A DNA stretch of 64,000 bases, taken from Streptomyces alboniger (GTDB taxonomy: Bacteria > Actinomycetota > Actinomycetes > Streptomycetales > Streptomycetaceae). This document shows positions 7,261 through 15,000 of this stretch, piece after piece (positions within the stretch are counted from its first letter, which is position 1; each line of letters opens with the position of its first letter). The translations under genes and the position numbers were made by a program. The stretch spans positions 5,084,001 through 5,148,000 of the forward strand of contig NZ_CP023695.1 in NCBI RefSeq assembly GCF_008704395.1, given 5' to 3'. The notes under the pieces are model-generated. The model worked only from the letters and a program-made list of their open reading frames with translations, was not told the DNA's origin and ran no database searches.

Positions 7261-8571
7261 TCAGTTACCGCCTTCCGGCATGGTGGCCGCGCCGCGCACG
7301 AGGTCGCGGGTGGCCAGGTCGAAGGAGTTGAGGAGGAACTCCACATCGGTGTCGCTGAGGACGGCGGGCGGCGTGAACCGCACCACCGAGCTGCCGTTCA
7401 TGGAGTGGTTGGCGACCACCCCGTGGTTGAAGAGCTCGATCAGCAGCTCGCCGGCCAGACCGGCCTCGACGAGCTCCACGCCGATGAGCAGCCCCTGGCC
7501 GCGTACGTCGACGACGAGTTCGGGGATGTTGCGGTACGCGATCTCGGCGATCCGCGGCAGCAGCACGGCGCCCAGGTCGGTGGCCCGGGTGACCAGGCGC
7601 TCCTCCTTCATGGCCCGCACCGCGCCCTGCACCGCGGCCATCAGGACGGGCTGCCCGGAGAAGGTGGCGGTGTGGACGTAGGGGTCCTTGTCGAAGGGGC
7701 GGAACGCCTTGCGGGTGGCGATCGCCGCGGAGACCGGCAGCACACCGCCGCCGAGCGCCTTGCCCGCGAGCAGCACGTCGGGGCGTACGCCCTCGATGTC
7801 GGCGCCCCACCACTCGCCGAGGCGGCCGAAGCCGGACTGCACCTCGTCGAGGATCAGGAACCCGTCGTGCTCGCGGACCAGTTCCTCGACCCGCTTCAGA
7901 TAGCCCTTGGGCGGCATGATGACGCCGCCCTCGCCCTGGACGGGCTCCAGGATGACGCAGACCTCGCCGGGGTGGGCGGCGAGCGTGGCCTCCAGGGCGT
8001 CGGCGTCACCGAACGGCAGGTGTTCGAAGTCGGGTATCAGTGGCCGGAACGGCTTCTGGTAGACCTCCTTCGCGGTGGCGGACAGGGCGCCGAGCGTCTT
8101 GCCGTGGTAGCCGCCGCGCATGGAGACGGTCCGCTTGTAGCCGCCGGCGCGGGCCAGCTTCAGGCCGGTCTCCACGGCCTCGGCGCCGGACAGCGCGAAG
8201 TGCACGCGGTCCAGGCCCTCCGGCATCACGGAGACCAGGGCCTCGGCGGCGCGGGCCACCGTCGGTTCCAGGAGGATGCGGGTAGCGGTGGGGTGCGTAC
8301 GCAGCTGGCGCTCCACCTCCTCCATCACGATGGGGTGGCGGGCGCCCATGATGAAGACGCCGTAGCCGCCGGCGTTGAGGAAGCGCTCGCCGTCGCTGGT
8401 GGTGAGCCAGGCGCCTTCGGAGGCCACCTCCATGTGGCTGCCGAAGAGTTCGGCGAGGGTGGCCCGGCCCTTGCTGAGATGGGCGCGGTACAGGCCGAGG
8501 ACCTCCGCCTCGGTGTCGGCCGCGGAGGCCGAGGGGCCCGCGGACGCCGGGTTTTCCTGGATTACGGTCAC
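7261..8571 (-). CDS. Class III PLP aminotransferase
   Basis: 436-residue aminotransferase of the acetylornithine/putrescine type. Asp242 (ILDEVQSGFGR, binds the pyridine nitrogen) and Lys271 (LAGKALGGG, Schiff base) are in place, as are the SGAEAVE and GGYHGKTLGA motifs. In this operon the likely reaction is amination of a long-chain aldehyde released by the neighbouring aldehyde dehydrogenase/acyl reductase, giving the primary amine that the VlmH-like enzyme N-hydroxylates. This would replace valine decarboxylase (VlmD), which supplies the amine for valanimycin and is not seen here. Confidence 0.9.
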   Translation of the reverse strand: MTVIQENPASAGPSASAADTEAEVLGLYRAHLSKGRATLAELFGSHMEVASEGAWLTTSDGERFLNAGGYGVFIMGARHPIVMEEVERQLRTHPTATRILLEPTVARAAEALVSVMPEGLDRVHFALSGAEAVETGLKLARAGGYKRTVSMRGGYHGKTLGALSATAKEVYQKPFRPLIPDFEHLPFGDADALEATLAAHPGEVCVILEPVQGEGGVIMPPKGYLKRVEELVREHDGFLILDEVQSGFGRLGEWWGADIEGVRPDVLLAGKALGGGVLPVSAAIATRKAFRPFDKDPYVHTATFSGQPVLMAAVQGAVRAMKEERLVTRATDLGAVLLPRIAEIAYRNIPELVVDVRGQGLLIGVELVEAGLAGELLIELFNHGVVANHSMNGSSVVRFTPPAVLSDTDVEFLLNSFDLATRDLVRGAATMPEGGN

Positions 8572-8614
8572 GGTTCACTCACTCCAAAAAAGCAGGTGCG
8601 GTCGGGGCTGCGGG

Positions 8615-9754
8615 TCAGGCGAGGACCAGCGGGCCGCCGTCGAAGTAGCGAAGGAGCGGCTCGGCGGCGGCGCCCCGGCCGGGCGGGTGGAAGGCGAGCG
8701 CGGTGGACGCGGCCGCCTCCAGGGCGTGGCCGGAGGAGCGGATGAAGTCCAGGCCGCCCAGCAGTTCGAGGGAGTGCGAGGTGATGCGGGGCAGTGCGTT
8801 CTGCACGGCGTAGCGGGCGACGAGCACCCGGGCCACCGACGCCTCGTCGCCCGGCTCGGGGCCGATCGCGCGGGCCACTCCTTCGAGCAGCGCCACGGAG
8901 GCCTCCAGCTCGACCCCGAGGGCGGCCCGCTCCTGGACGCTGCCGCGCTCCCGCTCCTGGACCTGCTCGACCAGGGCGGCCGCGCCTCCCAGGTATCCGG
9001 CGGTGATGAGCATCTCGAACCAGACGAACCCGGCCGTCTGGAGGTCGTCGAGGCGGCGCGGATCGTCCGCCCCGGCCCGTACGACCATGTCCTTCGGTAC
9101 GAAGACGTCCTCCAGGAGCACCTCGTCGCTCTCCGCCCCGGCGAGCAGCTCGTTGCCCCAGAAGGGGCGGACGGTCAGACCGGGCGAGTCGGCGGGCACC
9201 AGGGCGAGCGCCAGTTCGGGATCGCCCTCCAGGCCGTGGATGGCGATGCTCGCGGTGAGCAGGCTCATCGAATGGGACAGGCTGCACGGCTTCTTGGCAC
9301 CCGAGAGGAGGTAGCCGCCCTCGACCGGGCGGGCGGTCACCGACGGGGTGAGGATGTTCTGCTCGGTGCGGCCCTCGGCCCAGCCGGAGGCCATCACCAG
9401 CTGGTCGGGGACGACCCGGCGCAGCAGGTCGTTCTGCGCGTCGGTGAGCCGGCCCTTGGCGACGGCCAGCGAGTAGAGCATGGCGACGGTGAAGTGGTGC
9501 ATGGACACGGCCGCGACGAGGGACGGCGAGAGGGAGCCGAGGGCCAGCTGGGTGTGGAGCGCGTCCAGCGGGGCGGCGCCGTGGCCGCCGAACTTCTCGG
9601 GGATCAGCAGGCCGACACCGCCGTGGATGCGGAAGAGGTCGATGATCGGGCTGCCGGGCTTCTCCCGCTCGGTGTACGGGATCTGCTCCAACTCCTTGAG
9701 CAGGCCGGGGTGGTAGCGCTCGCAGACGGCCCGAGCGACATCGAGGGAACGCAC
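8615..9754 (-). CDS. Acyl-CoA-dehydrogenase-like flavoprotein, VlmH-type amine N-hydroxylase candidate
   Basis: 379-residue member of the acyl-CoA dehydrogenase fold. The GTG start at 9754 has GGAGG upstream. The N-terminal helical domain (LFRIHGGVGLLIPEKFGGHG), middle beta domain (GWAEGRTEQN..., GGYLLSGAKKPCSLSH) and C-terminal helices are complete. VlmH, which N-hydroxylates isobutylamine with reduced flavin from VlmR, belongs to this fold. A flavin reductase, an aminotransferase and a VlmO/VlmB pair in the same operon make amine N-hydroxylation the best guess. A true dehydrogenase acting on the acyl chain is the alternative. Confidence 0.75.
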   Translation of the reverse strand: MRSLDVARAVCERYHPGLLKELEQIPYTEREKPGSPIIDLFRIHGGVGLLIPEKFGGHGAAPLDALHTQLALGSLSPSLVAAVSMHHFTVAMLYSLAVAKGRLTDAQNDLLRRVVPDQLVMASGWAEGRTEQNILTPSVTARPVEGGYLLSGAKKPCSLSHSMSLLTASIAIHGLEGDPELALALVPADSPGLTVRPFWGNELLAGAESDEVLLEDVFVPKDMVVRAGADDPRRLDDLQTAGFVWFEMLITAGYLGGAAALVEQVQERERGSVQERAALGVELEASVALLEGVARAIGPEPGDEASVARVLVARYAVQNALPRITSHSLELLGGLDFIRSSGHALEAAASTALAFHPPGRGAAAEPLLRYFDGGPLVLA

Positions 9755-9790
9755 GTCAGAACCTCCGAAGGAGAGGGGAGTGGAAGCTGT

Positions 9791-11428
9791 TCAGTCGTCG
9801 AAGGCGCCGAAGACCGCCTCGTAGGGGCTGACGTCACGGGCGATGCTGACGCCCTGCACATGGGACGTCTTGAGCATCGGGTAGTTGGCCTCGCCGAAGG
9901 CGCCGCCGGTGCGGCCGGTGCCGCCGTGGCTGGGCAGATAGGGCAGGAAGCCGATGTGGGAGTCGTTGACCTTCAGCAGGCCGCCGTTGACGACGCGGCG
10001 CACGAAGGTGTCGATGACGTGGTCGGAGCGCGACCAGAGGGAGTTGCGCAGCCCGTACTCGTTGGAGTTGACGAACCTGAGGAAGTCCTCCAGGAGGGCG
10101 TCGTCGTTGTCGGCCTCCGGCACGATGACGGGGATCAGCGGGAAGAACGTCTCCTCGCGCACCACGTCGTAGGTGCGGGCGCGGTCCAGGCCGTCGACGC
10201 GTACGACGGTGGGCTGGAGGAAGACACCGGTCTCGGACGGGGTGCCGTCCAGTTCGGTGCGGTTGCCGCCGGTGACCAGCTCGGCGCCGTTGTCCAGGGC
10301 CTGGCGGAGCAGCCGGAAGAAGCGCTCGCTGCGGCGCACCGGGGAGAGCAGGACGTCCTCCTCCTCGGGATAGCCCGGCCTGATGGCCTTGACCTGCTCC
10401 TTGACCTCGGCGATGAGGGCGTCCGCGACCGCCGGGTGAACCAGTACGTAGTTGGGGACCATGCAGATCTGGCCGGAGCCGAAGAACGACTCGGTGATCG
10501 CCTCGGCCGCCCACTTCACGTCGGCGTCCTTCCACACCACGATGCCGTCGTTGCCGGCCAGTTCGAGGATCGGCTTCTTGCCGTTGGCCACGCAGGCCTG
10601 CTCGAAGCGCAGCCCTTCCTGGCTGCCGCCGATGTAGAAGATGTCGTTGATCAGCGGGTCGGCGACCCACCGGTCCAGGGTCTGCTTGGGGTTGGAGCAC
10701 ACCGCGTTCAGGACGCCCGGCGGGGCGTCGAACTCCTCCAGGAGCGGCGCCACGATGTCCCGCAGCAGCCACATGGTGGACAGCGCGATGCTGCGCGGCG
10801 CCCGGACCACCACGGCGTTGCCGGCCATCAGGGCGAGGACGGACAGGGCGGCGCTGGGCAGCGGGGCGTTCTGCGGCGGGTTGAAGGCCACCACGCCGTC
10901 CGGCTGGCGTTGCAGGATCAGCTTGCGGCCGCCGTACTCCTTCTCGACCCGCATCTGCTTCGTGTACCAGCGCAGGCTGCCGGGAGCGTAGATCTGGAGC
11001 AGGCAGCTCAGTTCCCAGCGGGCCAGCTTCACCGGGTGGGACTCGGCGACCAGCATCTGGAGGAACTCGTCCTGGTGCTTGATGAGTTCCTCGCGGAAGC
11101 GGGTGCCGAGGCGCATCCGCCGCTCCTGCGGTACGGCCGCCCAGCCGGGGGCCGCCGCGGCGGCGGCCTGCGTGGCCAGGTCGATGGCGGAGTCGTCGGC
11201 GATGGCGCAACGCCCCACGACATAGGGGTGGTTGGCCGCGTCGGATTCGGGGTCCTGTTCCAGCGTGCGCTTGAGGCTCACGCTGGTGAAGACGTCCTCC
11301 AGCAGGGAACGCCCGCTGACGGTGTAGACCCACCCGTCACCCGCGACGTCCTTGCCAGCGATGTAGAGGTCGTAGCTCTTGAGTCCGGAATGTGCCGGAG
11401 CACGTTCCTCCTGTATGGCGCCGCGCAT
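9791..11428 (-). CDS. Aldehyde dehydrogenase superfamily protein, possible acyl-thioester reductase
   Basis: 545-residue NAD(P)-dependent aldehyde dehydrogenase. The catalytic Cys is in FFGSGQICMVPNYV and the general-base Glu in ILELAGNDG. The start at 11428 has GAAAGG upstream; a longer frame opens at 11491 without a clear ribosome-binding site. First gene of the leftward operon, next to the SARP-type repeats. Members of this superfamily either oxidise aldehydes or reduce acyl thioesters to aldehydes. The PKS has no terminal thioesterase or reductase domain and an aminotransferase lies downstream, so reductive release of the chain as an aldehyde is the economical reading. The direction is inferred. 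Confidence 0.8.
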   Translation of the reverse strand: MRGAIQEERAPAHSGLKSYDLYIAGKDVAGDGWVYTVSGRSLLEDVFTSVSLKRTLEQDPESDAANHPYVVGRCAIADDSAIDLATQAAAAAAPGWAAVPQERRMRLGTRFREELIKHQDEFLQMLVAESHPVKLARWELSCLLQIYAPGSLRWYTKQMRVEKEYGGRKLILQRQPDGVVAFNPPQNAPLPSAALSVLALMAGNAVVVRAPRSIALSTMWLLRDIVAPLLEEFDAPPGVLNAVCSNPKQTLDRWVADPLINDIFYIGGSQEGLRFEQACVANGKKPILELAGNDGIVVWKDADVKWAAEAITESFFGSGQICMVPNYVLVHPAVADALIAEVKEQVKAIRPGYPEEEDVLLSPVRRSERFFRLLRQALDNGAELVTGGNRTELDGTPSETGVFLQPTVVRVDGLDRARTYDVVREETFFPLIPVIVPEADNDDALLEDFLRFVNSNEYGLRNSLWSRSDHVIDTFVRRVVNGGLLKVNDSHIGFLPYLPSHGGTGRTGGAFGEANYPMLKTSHVQGVSIARDVSPYEAVFGAFDD

Positions 11429-11511
11429 TATCAGCCTTTCGGGTGGGGTTTCTCCGAGTGGATTCCGATCTGGTGAGCCCTTGCGAAGCATCTCGATCGT
11501 GACAGCGGGAT

Positions 11512-11538
11512 CTGACCCGGCGCTGACGCCGTACTGAT
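11512..11538 (-). promoter_or_regulatory. SARP-type direct repeats before the leftward operon
   Basis: Read on the minus strand, ATCAG (11538-11534), GTCAG (11527-11523) and GTCAG (11516-11512) recur with an exact 11-bp period, about 84 bp before the aldehyde dehydrogenase start. Heptamer direct repeats spaced by 4 bp are the classic target of Streptomyces antibiotic regulatory proteins. The same pentamer and period occur before three other transcription units of the cluster. Confidence 0.65.
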
Positions 11539-11558
11539 TGGCCGGGCCGAACTGATTG
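11533..11558. repeat. ACTGATTG direct repeat in the divergent promoter
   Basis: The octamer ACTGATTG occurs at 11533-11540 and again at 11551-11558, between the two sets of 11-bp-period repeats in the shared 234-bp intergenic region. It could be part of a second operator. No family can be assigned. Confidence 0.4.
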
Positions 11559-11624
11559 AGACAACCCCGTGTTCAGAACCGAAAGAGGTGACTGAGTGGC
11601 GGGCGCGGAGGGTACGCGCGCGAC

Positions 11625-11640
11625 GTCAGTGAGGCGTCAG
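11625..11640 (+). promoter_or_regulatory. SARP-type direct repeats before the rightward operon
   Basis: GTCAG at 11625-11629 and 11636-11640, 11 bp apart and both preceded by C, end 22 bp before the ATG of the carrier protein at 11,663. So short a distance suggests a short or absent 5' leader. Same pattern as the sites at 11,512, 22,957 and 24,291. Confidence 0.55.
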
Positions 11641-11662
11641 CCCGCATTGATTTCATGGCTCC

Positions 11663-11998
11663 ATGTCTCCCGAACACATGACACTTCAGCAATTCCGGGA
11701 ACTTCCCCGGACGGAACTCGCCGAGGAAATGGAACAGCTCCTCGTCAGCCAGTTCAGGGCGACCCTGCTCATGGACGACGCGGAGGAGCTGCCGCTCGAC
11801 ATCAGCTACTTCGACCTCGGTCTCACCTCGCTGAAGCTCACCGAGATGAGGCGGACCCTGGAGGGGATCCTCGACCTCTCCATCAACGCGAACGTGCTCT
11901 TCAACGAACCGACGGTCGGCCGGCTCCTCGACTATCTCGTCGACGCGGTGTCCGACCCGTCCCACGCAATAGCCGGCGCGATACCCAGCACCAACTGA
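11663..11998 (+). CDS. Stand-alone acyl/peptidyl carrier protein
   Basis: 111-residue carrier protein with the 4'-phosphopantetheine site at Ser56 in YFDLGLTSLKLTEM and the usual NEPTVGRLLDYL end. It is longer than the ACP at 3,334 and closer in style to carriers used by AMP ligases or PKS systems. First gene of the rightward operon, 33 bp before the PKS. No strong ribosome-binding site precedes the ATG at 11663; an in-frame ATG at 11678 is possible. It may hold the acyl group activated by the ligase at 17,777 and pass it to the PKS. Confidence 0.88.
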   Translation: MSPEHMTLQQFRELPRTELAEEMEQLLVSQFRATLLMDDAEELPLDISYFDLGLTSLKLTEMRRTLEGILDLSINANVLFNEPTVGRLLDYLVDAVSDPSHAIAGAIPSTN

Positions 11999-12031
11999 TC
12001 CACCAGGGTCCCGGACAGAAGGAGACGCGGT

Positions 12032-15000
12032 ATGCCGCGCGAGGAATCAGAGAAGAATCAGGCGTCCGACCGGGCGCCGGAGCCGATCGCGATCGTCGGT
12101 GTGGGCCTGCGATTCCCCGGCGGCAGCAATTCCCTCGATGAATTCGACGCCTTCTTGCGCGAAGGGCGCTCGGGGATCGGACCCATTCCCGGCGACCGGT
12201 GGGACGTCGAGGCGTTCACCCCGCAGAGCCCGGACGACAAGGGGAAGATCCACACGACGTCCGGCGGATTCCTCGACCGCATCGACCGTTTCGACGCGGC
12301 CTTCTTCAACATCTCCCCGAAGGAAGCCCAGTACATGGACCCCCAGCAGCGCATGCTGCTGGAGACCGCCTGGCAGGCCCTGGAGCACGCCAACATCGAC
12401 CCGGCGCCGCTGCGCCGCGGCAACGGCGGCGTGTACATCGGCGCCAGCTCCATCGACTACGCCCTCGAACTGGACTCCCTGCCCTACGAGGAGCTGGACG
12501 GCCTGCTGGCCTCCGGCATCACCATGTTCCCGCTGTCGGGGCGCCTGTCCTACTTCCTCGGCTGGCGCGGCCCGAGCATGAGCGTCGACACCGCGTGCTC
12601 GTCGTCCCTGGCCGCCCTGCACGTCGCCGTGCAGGGACTGCGCGCGGGCGAGACCGACATCGCGCTGTGCGGCGGCGTCAACGCCCTGCACCACCCGCGT
12701 ATCCCGGTGATGTTCTCCAACGCGCAGATGCTGTCCCCCGACGGGCAGTGCAAGACCTTCGACGAGTCCGCCGACGGGTACGCCCGCGCCGAGGGCTGCG
12801 GCATCCTCGTACTGAAGCGGCTCTCCGACGCCACCCGCGACGGCGACACCGTCCTCGCCCTGGTCAGGGGCACCGCCGTCGGCCAGGACGGCGACAGCGC
12901 GGGCCTGACCGTGCCCAACGGCCCCGCCCAGGAGAAGGTGATCCGCTCCGCGCTCGCCGCCGCCGCGCTCGCCCCCGAGGACATCCAGTACGTGGAGGCG
13001 CACGGCACCGGCACCCCGCTCGGCGACCCCATCGAGTTCGGCGCCATCGGGGACACCTTCGCCGACTCGCACACCAAGAGCGACCCGCTGCTCGTCGGCT
13101 CCGTGAAGACCAATCTCGGCCACATGGAGCCCGCTTCCGGGATCGTCGGCGTCATCAAGGCGGTCCTCCAGATCAGGTCCGGCACGATCTACCCGCACCT
13201 CAACCTCGACACCCCCTCCGGACGCATCCCCTGGGACCTGTACCCGGTGCGGGTGCCCACCGCGTGCGAGCCGTGGAAGGCGCCGGTCCGGCGCGCGGTC
13301 GTCAACAGCTTCGGCTTCGCGGGCACCATCGGCGCGGTCGTTCTTGAGCAGCCCCCGGCCACCGCGGCGCCGGACTCCGCGGCGGGTGAGGCGCCCGCGA
13401 CCCCCATGTTCACGCTCTCCGCCAAGACCGCCGCCGCCCTGCGCGAACAGGTCGCGCGATACCGGCAGTTGCTGGCCGATGCCCCGGAGCTGCCGGTCGA
13501 CGGGCTCTGCTACACCGGCAACGTCTCGCGCACCCACCACCCCTACCGCCTCGCGGGCCCGGTCACCGACCGCGCCGCGCTCACCAAGCTCCTCGACAAG
13601 GCCGCGGACCACGACCACCAGGGCCCGGCCGGCATCCGCAAGGTCGCGTTCATGTTCAGCGGGCAGGGCGCGCAGTACGCGGGCATGGGCGCCCACCTGT
13701 ACGGGGGCTTCCCGGTCTTCCGCCGCCACGTCGACGAGTGCGACCGCCTGTTCGCCGCCGAACTGGGCCGCTCCGTACGCGACTTGGTGATCGGTGCCGC
13801 CGACGACCCCGAGTCGATCGACCGTACCGAGTACACCCAGCCCGCCCTGTTCACCCTGGAGTACGCCCTCGCCCAGCTGTGGATGTCCTGGGGCGTGCGC
13901 CCGAACGTGCTCATCGGACACAGCATCGGCGAGGTGTCGGCCGCCGCGGTCGCGGGCCTGTTCAGCCTCCCGGACGCCGTGACGCTCGTATCCGCCCGCG
14001 CCCGCCTCATGCAGGCCGTGCGCGCCGAGGGCGGCATGGCGGCGGTCACCGCCCCCGCCGAGGACGTCCTGCCGCTCCTCGATCCCCACCCCGACCTGGC
14101 GCTCGCCGCCTCCAACGCCCCCGACCAGTGCGTGATCTCGGGCGGCGCCGACGCGCTCGCGCAGGTCACCGGGCAGCTGCTCGCCCAGGGGCTGCGCGTC
14201 GACCGGCTGGCCGTCTCGCACGCCTTCCACTCGCCGCTCATGGCCGAGGTGTACGACGACTTCCGCGCCGCCCTGGAGGCCATCACCTTCCGCGAGCCGT
14301 CCATCAGCCTCATCTCCAACGTCACGGGCAAGCTCGCCCGCCTCGCCGAGATCGGCACCCCCGACTACTGGGTGCGGCACATCGGCGAGCCGGTGCAGTT
14401 CCTCGCCGGCATCCGCGCGGTCGCCCGGCGCGGCCGCCACGCCCTGATCGAGATCGGCCCCTCCACCGCGCTGACCGCACTAGCCCAGCGCTCCCTGCCG
14501 GTCGCCGACCACCTGTGGCTGGCCAGCCTGCGGCGGCGCGACCGGGGCGGTGACACCACGCTGCGGGCCCTCGCGGAGTACTACACCGCGGGCCTGCCGG
14601 TCTCCTGGGCCGGCTACCACGACGGCCGTGCCGTCCCCGCCAAGACGGCGCTGCCCACCTACGCCTTCCAGCGCAAGCGCTACTGGCTGCCCACCGCCAC
14701 CCCCCGCAAGGGCGGCGCGCGGGGCGGGGCGGCGCATCACCCGCTGCTGGGTACGGAGGTGCGACTGGACGGGCCCGTGCGGGAGTTCACGGCCGAGTTC
14801 ACCGTCGAGGAGCTGGGCGCGCTCGCCGACTTCGCCGACGGCGACCGCACCACGCTGCCCGCCGGTGCCTACGTAGACCTGCTGCTCGCCCTCCAGGACG
14901 CCGTGCACGGCCACACCCGCGCGGCCGTCCAGGAGCTGAGGCTCCCCGAACCGCTCACCCTGAAGGCCGAGACGCCCCTCACCCTGACCACCCGGCTGCG

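Noticed and set aside
11678..11998. Alternative ATG of the carrier protein at 11678
   Set aside because: Possible, but the first ATG at 11663 is as good and no ribosome-binding site separates them; kept as a note only.
12047..14440. 797-codon minus-strand frame under the PKS KS-AT region
   Set aside because: Antisense shadow with no recognisable domain.
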